The notes beneath the pieces are model-generated. The model was not told the DNA's origin, did no database searches, and saw nothing but the letters and a program-made list of their open reading frames with translations. From assembly GCA_965237595.1 (NCBI GenBank), contig CBDEFY010000001.1:62001-126000 (forward strand): a stretch of DNA of 64,000 nt, given 5' to 3'. This document shows positions 50,444-59,056 of the stretch, one piece after another; the first letter of the stretch is position 1, and every line of letters starts with the position of its first letter. Both the position numbers and the translations under genes were made by a program. Origin of the DNA: UBA9611 sp965237595. Its GTDB lineage: Bacteria; Chloroflexota; Dehalococcoidia; Lucifugimonadales; UBA3495.

Positions 50444-51781
50444 ATGGACGCAGAGCGGGCTGCGGAGCGGGACTTCGTGGTACGCACAGCCCAGGAGAAT
50501 GACGTCAAGTTCATTCGCCTGTGGTTCACCGACATTCTGGGCCATTTGAAGGGGTTCGCCATCACGGTGGAGGACCTGGAAGACGCCATTGAGCAGGGTG
50601 TGGGATTCGACGGGGCCGCCATTGAGGGGTTCGCCCGCATCGATGAAAGCGACATGCGCGCTTTCCCGGACCCTACTACGTTCACACTGCTGCCCTGGCG
50701 TCCGCGCCAAAACGCCGTGGCCCGGATGTTTTGCGACATCCGTACTCCCACCAGAGAACCGTTCATCGGCGACCCGCGCTACGCCCTCAAACGCAATCTG
50801 GAGCGGTTGGCCAGTGGGGGTTACACCTACTATGTTGGCCCCGAGTTGGAGTTTTTCTACCTGAAGGACTCCGAGTCGCCCCAGCCCTTGGACCAACAGG
50901 GCTATTTCGACCAGGTCTCCAGCTATCCTGCGGCGGACCTTCGCCGGGACACGGTTTTGAACCTGGCCGACATGGGGATCCCGGTCAAGTACTCCCACCA
51001 CGAAGGCGCCCACAGTCAGCACGAGATAGACCTGCAATACACCGACGCCCTGACCATGGCCGACAACGTGATGACTGCCAAGTTGGTCATCAAGGAGTTG
51101 GCCCAATTGCAGTCCGCCTACGCTACGTTCATGCCCAAGCCCATCTCGGGGATGAACGGCTCCGGCATGCATATCCACCAGTCGCTGTTCCAGGGCGACA
51201 AGAACACCTTCTTCGACCCAGACGACGAACACCAGCTTTCCATCACCGGGAAGCGGTTCATCGCCGGACTTCTGCACCACGCACCCGAAATCACCCTGGT
51301 GACCAACCAATGGGTCAACTCTTACAAACGCCTGGTGCCCGGATTCGAGGCGCCCGCTTTCATCTCCTGGGCTCACGTGAGCCGGTCGGATTTGATCCGG
51401 GTGCCGGCATACAAGCCGGGCTACGAGAGCTCCATGCGGGTTGAGTACCGAGCCCCGGACCCAGCCTGCAATCCCTATCTAGCCTTCAGCGTGATGCTGG
51501 CGGCCGGGTTCAAAGGCATCGAGCAGGAATACCCGGCGCCGCCTCCGGTGGAGGGCAACGTGTTCACCATGACCGCCGAGGAACGCCAGGCCAAGGGCAT
51601 CAAGCCACTGCCCGGCAGCCTCGGGGAGGCCATCGCCCTGGCTGAGGAGAGCGCGTTGCTTCGGGAATCGCTGGGCGAGCACATCCTCCACAGCTTCATT
51701 CAGAACAAGACAATCGAGTGGAGCGAATACCGGGCTACGGTGACCGACTACGAGATCTCACGGTATCTGCCTGTCCTCTAG
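50444..51781 (+). CDS. glnA: Glutamine synthetase, type I
   Basis: This 445-aa enzyme is of the GSI-alpha-like size. Motifs include FIRLWFTDILGHLKGF, FDGAAIEGF, VGPELEFFYL (metal Glu), SHHEGAHSQHEIDL, MPKPISGMNGSGMHIHQSL, NSYKRLVPGFEAP (ATP/flap), and RVEYRAPDPACNPYLAF. The C-terminal Tyr region used for adenylylation in GSI-beta is absent, so regulation is probably by feedback or transcription rather than adenylylation. It makes glutamine from glutamate, ammonia and ATP, matching the adjacent amt. GGAGG precedes the ATG. Confidence 0.95.
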   Translation: MDAERAAERDFVVRTAQENDVKFIRLWFTDILGHLKGFAITVEDLEDAIEQGVGFDGAAIEGFARIDESDMRAFPDPTTFTLLPWRPRQNAVARMFCDIRTPTREPFIGDPRYALKRNLERLASGGYTYYVGPELEFFYLKDSESPQPLDQQGYFDQVSSYPAADLRRDTVLNLADMGIPVKYSHHEGAHSQHEIDLQYTDALTMADNVMTAKLVIKELAQLQSAYATFMPKPISGMNGSGMHIHQSLFQGDKNTFFDPDDEHQLSITGKRFIAGLLHHAPEITLVTNQWVNSYKRLVPGFEAPAFISWAHVSRSDLIRVPAYKPGYESSMRVEYRAPDPACNPYLAFSVMLAAGFKGIEQEYPAPPPVEGNVFTMTAEERQAKGIKPLPGSLGEAIALAEESALLRESLGEHILHSFIQNKTIEWSEYRATVTDYEISRYLPVL

Positions 51782-51811
51782 TGGACCGGACCGCCCCGGC
51801 CTCCTTAATAT

Positions 51812-53797
51812 CTAATCCGCCGGTCCGACACGGAGAGAGTAGCTGACCGGCTGCCGGGTCTTCTCCGCCAATGAACCCACCGCTACAATCAGACGCTCGC
51901 CGTCCCGCGGCGGAGGGAGGGTCAGTTCTCCGGCATTGCCGGCGTCCAACTCCAACCGGCGGACCAGAGGCTCGTCCCCCAAGGTGATCACCTGGACCTG
52001 GAAATCCTGCCGCACCACGTTGTCAGTGAAGACGAAGCCTTGGGCTTGCCAACCGCCGTCTTCAGCGGTAACACCTGCGGCGTTGATGGACAGGCCGCGA
52101 AAACAGGCCCCGCTGCCGTTGATGGCGTCGTCGGTCACGTATTGTAGACGCACCCAAAGGTCTTCCCCGGCAAACGGCGCAAGGTCTATTGACTCCTTCA
52201 CCCAACCCTGGCTGTTGCCGGTGTAACCGGGGCCGAAGCCGTTACCAATGGGATTCTCCGGAGAGGTTGCCGGCGTCTCGATTATCCGCCAGGTCTTTCC
52301 TCCATCGACCGACACCTCGACATAGAGGTAATCCCAGGACTCTTCAATCTCGAACCAGGCCTCGTATTCCAAAGCCGCCGCAGAGCCTGCCGGGAGTTCG
52401 ACCCGGCGGGCTAAAGTGGCGTCGATGGAGTCGCCTGAGTTGCCCCACCAGCACCCGGTTGGTCCCACGTCGACCGGCAACAACTGAGTGGTGGTTGGGC
52501 CCTTGAACGACAGCGTCAAAGATTCAGAGATTGATTCCAATTCGGTGTACTCCACCGCGTACTGAGGTATCTCTGACTGGGACCCCTCGGACCCCTCGAT
52601 ACTCCTGGACACTGAGGCCCTAACATCTAGGTCGTCATAGCCGAATATCCCATCCCCATCCAAGATATTGGCGGCCGCCCATTCCCGGAATACGTCCTCA
52701 AATCGAGACTCGTAGCCCAGTTCCTCCAGGTACCCGTCAATGCCCGCGGTGCTGTCTTCCTGTTGGCCTAGCAGGGGTCTAAGGTCGCTCCGTCCGCCGT
52801 AGTGCTCGGTGAGAAAGTGAATGAATAGGGATGAGGCCCCGTAGTTGGAGATGCCCCCCAGGGAGGAGACCGGCCAGTTGACCAGCGAGGTGGGATCGCC
52901 GCGAAGAAATTGGCGGATGGAGAACGGAGTACCGATGGCGATGCTGGTTGACAACTCGGCAAGCCCTTCATTCACCCAGGTGTCCTCGGAGGCGTCGGCG
53001 TTCCAATGAATGGCGTGCTGAAGTTCGTGGGCCAGGACCTCGTCGTAGTTGGCGCTACCGGGAGGGACGTTGAGGGCGTTGATGTAAATGATTTCCCGCT
53101 GGTTGCTCCGTGCTCTAACGCCGGTAGGGTATTCGTCGGTGGAGCTGAAGTATCCAGCAACGCCGCTGAGTTTGGCGTTGAGTATGTTCAGACGTGGATC
53201 ATTATCAATCCCCGGGTTCCATTCGTTGCCGAATACCTGGGTAACCGCCGGATAGATGTCTTCTTCGAACCGAGCAGCCGAGCGTTCGATCCCGGACAGG
53301 CTGACTGCTAAGTTTTGCTCGACGTACCAATTGGCATTGGGAGTAACCAGCACCAGCTCAAAGGTGCTCTGGTATGCTTCGGTGTTGATCAGGTCCACCA
53401 GCCAGAAGGTGTCGGTGCGCCCAATCGAATACTCTACTGGACCGCCCTCGACGGTCCTGGGGATGGCGCCGCTTCCCGGCACGAGTTCTTTGGTCAGCCG
53501 GAAGAGGTCGCGGTCCGGAGCGTCGACAAATTGCGTTGTCCTCTCGGTTCTGCCGGGAGCCGGGCGAAGCTTAGGTTGGGGCTCTGGGGTGGGGGTGGGT
53601 ATAACGTTGGACCTGGAGGTGCTTGATCTGACCGGGTCCGAGGTTGGATCGGACACCATTGGTTCAACGCCTGACGGGCCGGATGATGGGCCCGAACAAG
53701 CAACCAAACTCATAATTAAGAGGAAGAAGCCCAACGGAACAAAAAAGTTCATTGATCGCCCAAGACGGCGGAAAAAACGGGGCTGCTTACAAGACAC
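51812..53797 (-). CDS. Secreted lipoprotein metalloprotease, immune-inhibitor-A-like
   Basis: The 661-aa product begins with a signal peptide (FFVPLGFFLLIMSLVAC, lipobox Cys). A Ser/Pro/Thr-rich linker follows. The catalytic domain holds HELQHAIHWNADASEDTWVNEGLAEL (HExxH near residue 257, with a Glu downstream as the third ligand). The C-terminal half is beta-sandwich-like (VEVSVDGGKTWRIIETPATS, GDDLWVRLQYVTDD region). This resembles peptidase M6-type proteases with a carbohydrate-binding-like domain. The GTG start at 53797 adds a basic n-region; ATG 53752 is a shorter alternative. It would be anchored on the cell surface. It follows the pth gene on the same strand. Confidence 0.78.
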   Translation of the reverse strand: MSCKQPRFFRRLGRSMNFFVPLGFFLLIMSLVACSGPSSGPSGVEPMVSDPTSDPVRSSTSRSNVIPTPTPEPQPKLRPAPGRTERTTQFVDAPDRDLFRLTKELVPGSGAIPRTVEGGPVEYSIGRTDTFWLVDLINTEAYQSTFELVLVTPNANWYVEQNLAVSLSGIERSAARFEEDIYPAVTQVFGNEWNPGIDNDPRLNILNAKLSGVAGYFSSTDEYPTGVRARSNQREIIYINALNVPPGSANYDEVLAHELQHAIHWNADASEDTWVNEGLAELSTSIAIGTPFSIRQFLRGDPTSLVNWPVSSLGGISNYGASSLFIHFLTEHYGGRSDLRPLLGQQEDSTAGIDGYLEELGYESRFEDVFREWAAANILDGDGIFGYDDLDVRASVSRSIEGSEGSQSEIPQYAVEYTELESISESLTLSFKGPTTTQLLPVDVGPTGCWWGNSGDSIDATLARRVELPAGSAAALEYEAWFEIEESWDYLYVEVSVDGGKTWRIIETPATSPENPIGNGFGPGYTGNSQGWVKESIDLAPFAGEDLWVRLQYVTDDAINGSGACFRGLSINAAGVTAEDGGWQAQGFVFTDNVVRQDFQVQVITLGDEPLVRRLELDAGNAGELTLPPPRDGERLIVAVGSLAEKTRQPVSYSLRVGPAD

Positions 53798-53802
53798 GCC
53801 GC

Positions 53803-54372
53803 TTAATTTCCAATGACGTTATAACGGTTCATCGCAACGTCGATGTTTTCTTCCAACATGCATTGCACTGCAGCAGCGGCGTCTTGAATAGCCTTGGCGA
53901 CGAGCGGCTCTTCCTCCTTGCTGAACCGCCCCAGTACATGGGGAACGGATTCGCTGCCCTGGGACGGCTGCCCGACCCCTATCCGCAACCGGGGGAATTC
54001 TTCCGATTGTACGGCAGCGATGATTGATCGGATGCCGTTGTGGCCGGCGTGACTGCCTGCTTGCCGAAGTCTGATGCGTCCAACGGGCAGGGCCATCTCG
54101 TCGTACACCACCAGCAGGTCGGAGGGGCGTCCGCCGAACCGGGCCAGGAGGTATTCGATGCCTTCCCCACTGTTGTTCATGAAGGTCCGGGGTTTGGCTA
54201 GGACCACATCATGACCGGCGAATCGTCCCCTTCCCAGGACTGCCTTGGCCCGCCGCTCGCTTAACCGTATGTCGGCCCGCTTGGCCATGAGATCGATGAA
54301 CCGGAATCCCACGTTGTGCCTGGTGGAGCTGTAGCGAGGTCCGGGATTCCCAAGGCCGACAACAAGGAGCAT
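53803..54372 (-). CDS. pth: Peptidyl-tRNA hydrolase
   Basis: This 189-aa enzyme begins LVVGLGNPGPRYSSTRHNVGF, with catalytic His19. AKPRTFMNNSGEG, VVYDEMALPVGRIRLR (Asp) and GSHAGHNGIRSI are also present, so all motifs are complete. It releases peptide from peptidyl-tRNA after abortive translation. Its start codon lies 3 bases after the stop of the 587-aa unknown gene and its own stop is close to the metalloprotease gene. The ribosome-binding site is weak, suggesting coupled translation. Confidence 0.96.
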   Translation of the reverse strand: MLLVVGLGNPGPRYSSTRHNVGFRFIDLMAKRADIRLSERRAKAVLGRGRFAGHDVVLAKPRTFMNNSGEGIEYLLARFGGRPSDLLVVYDEMALPVGRIRLRQAGSHAGHNGIRSIIAAVQSEEFPRLRIGVGQPSQGSESVPHVLGRFSKEEEPLVAKAIQDAAAAVQCMLEENIDVAMNRYNVIGN

Positions 54373-54374
54373 GG

Positions 54375-56138
54375 TCAGTCCAATACCTGTCTGATAAAGG
54401 AGACCAGATCAGAATCGAGGGTATTCGCCAGGGAGGAAAGCTCGCTGGCTTGGACAATCTGCAAAAATTCCCGCCAGCGCGCCTCCGTCCTCCCGGCCAG
54501 GGCTTTCTCGACCAAGAGCCGGCTTAGTTTCTGGGTCTTCTCGCCTAGGGCTATGTCGACTTGGGGGGCCAGCCTGGCCAACGCGGCAGATGGAACGGTC
54601 TGCTCCAAGCTGATGCGGCACTCGAGGCAATACGGTTCGTGGGAAAGGACTACGTCAGTTCCTTGAAACGAGCAGGGAAGAGGCCCTGGAGGCAACGACG
54701 CCAGGTTTCTCTCCAGACCGGCCCCGGCCGGCGGCCCCAGTTCGCTGATGGTGTTTAGCAATTCCAAGGCGGCCCATTTCTTCTTAGCCGACTGCAATCC
54801 GGACTGGAACCCGGACAGCGCGTCATGAAATTGCCGGTGATGCTCGCGGTATGCCCGAGTGTACCGAATCTTGAATGCCGCCGCGTCGCGCGCAATGGCG
54901 TTCCAACCCCTGCTCCTAGAACGGGTCAACCGAGACGGTGAGAGCCCGGTCAATAGAGCATCGCGGTCAACCGCCAAATTGGGAAATCCCACCGTGGGTA
55001 CACGGGCGTCGGCAATATACCTCTGGGCTTCAATGATCTCGCTGGAGTTCTCGTCTAGCAAGACCAATTGCCGCAGCGTCTCTAAGTCGTGCTTCAAATC
55101 AAGGAGTGCGGGATAGGCGGCACGGACCGAGTAATATGTGTCGGCGTAGCAATCACCGGAAATCCGGCCCAACCGCTCCAGCGCAGCTCTGAGTTTGCCA
55201 GTATTGCTTGTTGCGTCCGGGCTGGAGTCCCAGCGGGTCTCCAACGAGTCAAGAATCCGAGACGCTGAAGAAATATCCTGGGTGATTGACTCAACCGATT
55301 GGGTCAACCCCTCATCCGCTACGCCGGCGCCGGTGGAGGCTATTTCAGGGCAAATGACGGATAGGTGGTGCCTGGCGTCGATGGGGCGCGGTGCGGACTC
55401 TGGGCCGATGGATACTGCCTTGGGCGCCAATTGGCCGTCCCACGCAAGCAGGGGAACTAGGTCCGGTGTGAGCCGGGCGCCCAATAGCGGGCCGCCATCG
55501 GCCATGGACAACTCAGCGTCGTCCTTCAACTGTACTTGATGCTCCGGGCGCTCGTGGTGGATGAACAATAGTAGGAACAATGAGGCCAATTGGCTGGTCA
55601 GCCCGACATCGTATGCGAGGGACCGGTGCACCTGGGCAAACTGAGCCGGTTCGCCACCGATTTTTTCCCGGATAAGTGGAAATACCCGGCAGCCTGACGG
55701 GTCGTAGGAGCCGCCAAAATCGCGGGAAGATAATCCCAATGCCGGGCCCAAACGGCCCAACAGTTCCGGGTCCGCTCCAGCCTGGCTAAATATCGACGCG
55801 TAGAGCCTCCCGGCGTCATCTTCGCAGATTGGGTGAGGGATGCCATGGGTATCTACGGGGAGGCTGGTATAAGAGCGCACTAGCAGCCATCCAGCTAAGC
55901 TCTCCATCCATTGGACCGGGTCACTGCTGGTGAATATCTCTTCAGGATTTGGCCCCGGTCCGTTGTGGACACAGATAACTCCCTTAGAGAACCGTGCCGA
56001 CTCCTCTGAGATTAACCGGCTTTCCAGATTGTGTTGCCGCTGTCTGAGAGCGCTGTTGATGGCCTCGGCGTCCACATCGCGCCTGGTGAGGTATGCCGCT
56101 TGTTCGGCCTCTGTGATTTCACCGATGATGCGGTTCAC
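54375..56138 (-). CDS. Unknown 587-aa protein between ligA and pth
   Basis: I do not recognise this protein. It is soluble, rich in Leu/Ala/Arg, and its segments look helical: ITEAEQAAYLTRRDVDAEAI at the start, SLASLFLLLFIHHERP-like near residue 210, CYADTYYSVRAAYPALLDLK near residue 350, and EPYCLECRISLEQTVPSAAL with a CxxC near residue 495. No P-loop, transmembrane segment or signal peptide is seen. The GTG start directly follows the stop of a small frame at 56139. The intact 1.76-kb reading frame in an operon with pth and ligA argues that it is functional. Comparison with DUF6079-type proteins could be tried; I cannot support it from memory alone. Confidence 0.7.
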   Translation of the reverse strand: MNRIIGEITEAEQAAYLTRRDVDAEAINSALRQRQHNLESRLISEESARFSKGVICVHNGPGPNPEEIFTSSDPVQWMESLAGWLLVRSYTSLPVDTHGIPHPICEDDAGRLYASIFSQAGADPELLGRLGPALGLSSRDFGGSYDPSGCRVFPLIREKIGGEPAQFAQVHRSLAYDVGLTSQLASLFLLLFIHHERPEHQVQLKDDAELSMADGGPLLGARLTPDLVPLLAWDGQLAPKAVSIGPESAPRPIDARHHLSVICPEIASTGAGVADEGLTQSVESITQDISSASRILDSLETRWDSSPDATSNTGKLRAALERLGRISGDCYADTYYSVRAAYPALLDLKHDLETLRQLVLLDENSSEIIEAQRYIADARVPTVGFPNLAVDRDALLTGLSPSRLTRSRSRGWNAIARDAAAFKIRYTRAYREHHRQFHDALSGFQSGLQSAKKKWAALELLNTISELGPPAGAGLERNLASLPPGPLPCSFQGTDVVLSHEPYCLECRISLEQTVPSAALARLAPQVDIALGEKTQKLSRLLVEKALAGRTEARWREFLQIVQASELSSLANTLDSDLVSFIRQVLD

Positions 56139-56366
56139 TTAGGGGCCGGAACCCGAGGCAGGGACGCAAATGGCAGTCTTCTGGTCCAACTTCTTCGGGA
56201 GGCCACCCCTGGGACGTTCTTGAAGCAAGACAATCTTGAAGTGGGAGCCGTCCCCTGGGGCTCCCGTGAGTTTGGAGGACCACCGTCCTGCCCGGACCAC
56301 CTCTCCCCGGTATTCAATCCCTAGGTGGACGCAGGTGAACGAAGTGACGGAGTCGATGGGGAACAT
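56139..56366 (-). CDS. Hypothetical small protein preceding the 587-aa gene
   Basis: Codons from about ATG 56366 to the stop at 56139-56141 give MFPIDSVTSFTCVHLGIEYR and SKLTGAPGDGSHFKIVLLQE, ending ASGSGP (about 75 aa). The next gene starts immediately. It lies downstream of ligA on the same strand. No family is recognised; it may instead be a fragment of a longer ancestral reading frame joined to the 587-aa protein. Confidence 0.35.
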   Translation of the reverse strand: MFPIDSVTSFTCVHLGIEYRGEVVRAGRWSSKLTGAPGDGSHFKIVLLQERPRGGLPKKLDQKTAICVPASGSGP

Positions 56367-56398
56367 CCCGTCCCAGGGCGTCCGGTCTCGTGTAGTTC

Positions 56399-58474
56399 TC
56401 AACTGCCGGTCTCCCCGGTTTCTTCGGTTTCCCCGGTTTCTTCGGTTTCCAATGAAGGGTTGGCCAACAGTTCAACGAACGCCTCTTCGTCCAAGGTATC
56501 GGTGCCCAAACGTTCGGCGGCGGCCAACTTTGAGCCAGGGGATTCTCCCACCACCACGTAATCGGTATTTCGGGTGACCGAAGAGGTTACCTTCCCGCCC
56601 AGGTCCTTGATCCGCGACTCCGCCTCGCTTCTCGAGAAACCGGAGAGGGTTCCGGTGACAACGAACGTCTTGCCGTCAAACAGCAGGCCTTCGGCGGTGG
56701 TGTGCCGGGGCTCCTGTTTCATGTTGACGCCGGCGGCACGGAGCTTTTCGATTACGGATTTGTTGACTTCGACTTGGAAGTAAGAAGCAATGCTGGCGGC
56801 AATCTTGGGCCCGATTCCAGGTATTTCTGCCAGTTCCTCTTCCGTGGCGGCGGCAATCTCGCCGATACTGTCGTATGCCTGGGTCAACAGCTCAGCGATC
56901 TCGGAACCCACGTGGATTATCCCCAGGGCGAAGAGAAGGCGAGGAAGGGGTTTTTGCTTGCTGGCTTCGATATTGGCCATGATCCGGGTGGCCAATTTGT
57001 CTCCCATCCGGTCCAGTTGCAGCAACTCATCTTTTTGCAGGGTATAGAGCCCTGCCAGGTCAGTAACCAGTCCCTGGTCAATCAGTATTTGGCACCACCG
57101 CTCGCCCAGACCATCGATGTCGGTGGCCCCTTTGCTTACGAAGTGTTTGAGCAATTCGAAGAACTGGGCCGGGCAAGAGGTGTTGGGGCACCGGTGCATG
57201 GCTTCGTTTTCAGGCTTCACGATTGCCGTGCCGCACTCGGGGCAGTGGGACGGCATCTTGAATTTTTTTGCATTCCTGGGCCGCTCGGCAAGGACCGGTC
57301 CGATAACATGGGGAATAACGTCGCCGGCGCGCTCGATTGTCACCAAATCGCCTACTCGGATATCCTTGCGGTGGATGTCCTCTTCGTTGTGGAGGGAGGC
57401 GTTCCTGACGGTCGCGCCGCTGACCACCACCGGTTCCAATTCGGCGTAGGGGTTCAGGCTTCCGGTACGGCCCACGTTTATCCCAATCTTCAGCAGTCGA
57501 GTCATGGCCTGTTCGGCGGGAAACTTGTAGGCGATGGCCCAGCGCGGTTCCCGTCCGACAACCCCCATAGCTTCCTGAAGGGCCAGAGAGGAGACCTTCA
57601 CAACGACGCCGTCGGCTTCATAGGGCAGGTCGTGGCGGGCCTCAAGCCAGAGATTGTAGAAGTCGATGACCTCTTCAATAGAGTGGCAGACCCGATTGTG
57701 GGGATTGGTCCGGAACCCAAGACTCTTCAGCCATTCCAGCGCCTCCCAGTGACCTACGACCGGCGCGGAAATCCCAGCCCCGCCCCCGGCCCCGGTCAAT
57801 GAATACACCCAAATCTCCATGTTCCGGGACGCGGTGATCTTGGGGTCCAGTTGCCGCACGCTGCCGGCTCCGGTGTTCCGGGGGTTGGCGTACAGTGGTT
57901 CTCCGCTTGCCGCACGCTCCTCGTTCAAGCGCCGGAACTCCGGGATGGGGAGATAGACCTCGCCCCGGACCTCCAGGCGATCAGGGGCTTCCCCTAGCAG
58001 TGACAGAGGGATGGTCTTGATGGTCCGGAGGTTCTGGGTAACGTCCTCGCCCACCGCGCCGTCGCCGCGGGTGGCGCCCTGAACGAACACTCCATTCTCA
58101 TAGGTCAAGTTGACGGCCAGCCCGTCAATCTTTAACTCACAGACGAGGTCGAATTCTGCGTCATCAGCCAGCGCCTTGGTGCGCCGGAGCCAGTTCTCCA
58201 AATCCTCGCGGTTGAAGGCGTTGGCCAGGCTGAGCATGGGGGCGGAGTGTTGGACCTGGGTGAAACCTTCAGCGGGAGCGCCACCGACCCGTTGCGTCGG
58301 GGAGTCCGGGGTGTACAACTCCGGGTGTTCGGATTCCAGAGTGCGCAGTTCTTGGAGCAAGCGGTCATATTGCGCATCCATTATCACCGAATCGTCCAGC
58401 ACGTAATATCGGTGATTGTGGGTGTTGATTTCCCGTCGAAGTTTTTCAGCGCGTTTTGCTGCCGCCTGCTTCAT
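56399..58474 (-). CDS. ligA: NAD-dependent DNA ligase
   Basis: This 691-aa ligase has the adenylation motif CELKIDGLAVN (Lys115), GDGAVGEDVTQNLRTIKTIP, an OB fold, and the zinc finger CPECGTAIVKPENEAMHRCPN plus following CPAQ. Helix-hairpin-helix segments (LAEIPGIGPKIAASIASYF) and a C-terminal BRCT domain complete it. It seals nicks in replication and repair. The C-terminus ends with an acidic repeat (ETEETGETEETGETGS) encoded by an 18-bp DNA repeat unit, which is variable in length by slippage. A -10-like TATAAT lies 33 bases upstream. Confidence 0.97.
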   Translation of the reverse strand: MKQAAAKRAEKLRREINTHNHRYYVLDDSVIMDAQYDRLLQELRTLESEHPELYTPDSPTQRVGGAPAEGFTQVQHSAPMLSLANAFNREDLENWLRRTKALADDAEFDLVCELKIDGLAVNLTYENGVFVQGATRGDGAVGEDVTQNLRTIKTIPLSLLGEAPDRLEVRGEVYLPIPEFRRLNEERAASGEPLYANPRNTGAGSVRQLDPKITASRNMEIWVYSLTGAGGGAGISAPVVGHWEALEWLKSLGFRTNPHNRVCHSIEEVIDFYNLWLEARHDLPYEADGVVVKVSSLALQEAMGVVGREPRWAIAYKFPAEQAMTRLLKIGINVGRTGSLNPYAELEPVVVSGATVRNASLHNEEDIHRKDIRVGDLVTIERAGDVIPHVIGPVLAERPRNAKKFKMPSHCPECGTAIVKPENEAMHRCPNTSCPAQFFELLKHFVSKGATDIDGLGERWCQILIDQGLVTDLAGLYTLQKDELLQLDRMGDKLATRIMANIEASKQKPLPRLLFALGIIHVGSEIAELLTQAYDSIGEIAAATEEELAEIPGIGPKIAASIASYFQVEVNKSVIEKLRAAGVNMKQEPRHTTAEGLLFDGKTFVVTGTLSGFSRSEAESRIKDLGGKVTSSVTRNTDYVVVGESPGSKLAAAERLGTDTLDEEAFVELLANPSLETEETGETEETGETGS

Positions 58475-58930
58475 TTGGTCAATCTCTCGTTACTTGGCTG
58501 AGCAGAATTATAATATACGCTCTTGGTGAATTCCCTCAACGGGTGCGCAGCATCGTGGGGCGAATGCGAGACTTGCGGCAAGCTATTAACGAGTTCTCTC
58601 GGATTGGATCAGTTAATAGCGGCCAGGCGGTTGACTAATTACGGCTCCGATAATCACAGGCGCTTCAGAAGCGCGAAAGAAACGCGATTAGCAGCGCGAA
58701 ATCGATCTTTTGGACGCACACTTTTCCAGTTTTATAGCCAGTGCGAGATGTACGGTGAAAAGTTCTCGGCGCAATCTGCATTACGTGGCTTGCTTTATAA
58801 TGGTGCGCCGGTTGATACAATTTAATCACCCCATAAACAACGAGAGACAAGACGGAGCTACAAATGGGAGACCCATTCCGGGCGAGTGAAATGCGTAGCC
58901 CTTGTGCCAAAGGCTGCGGCAGGAATCCGC
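58475..58930. other. Intergenic region upstream of ligA
   Basis: This 456-base non-coding stretch contains the ligA promoter region with a TATAAT (58507-58512). The rest shows no convincing coding frame or RNA and runs up to the left end of the IS21-type element. Confidence 0.45.
58507..58512 (-). promoter_or_regulatory. Candidate -10 element of ligA promoter
   Basis: TATAAT on the minus strand 33 bases before the ligA ATG. A weak TTGAGG lies 19 bases further upstream. Confidence 0.35.
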
Positions 58931-59056
58931 AGTGTAAAAGGCGGAGCTAAAGTGGACCACCTGGACGGATTGACCGCCTGACATTGTGGCGGTTGAAAAA
59001 TGTACCGTCCTCTGCCATCGATAGGTTCGAAGTCGTGCTTATGGGTGGTGGGATGG

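Noticed and set aside
56702..57802. Open frame of 366 codons antisense to ligA
   Set aside because: Antisense shadow of a complete essential gene.
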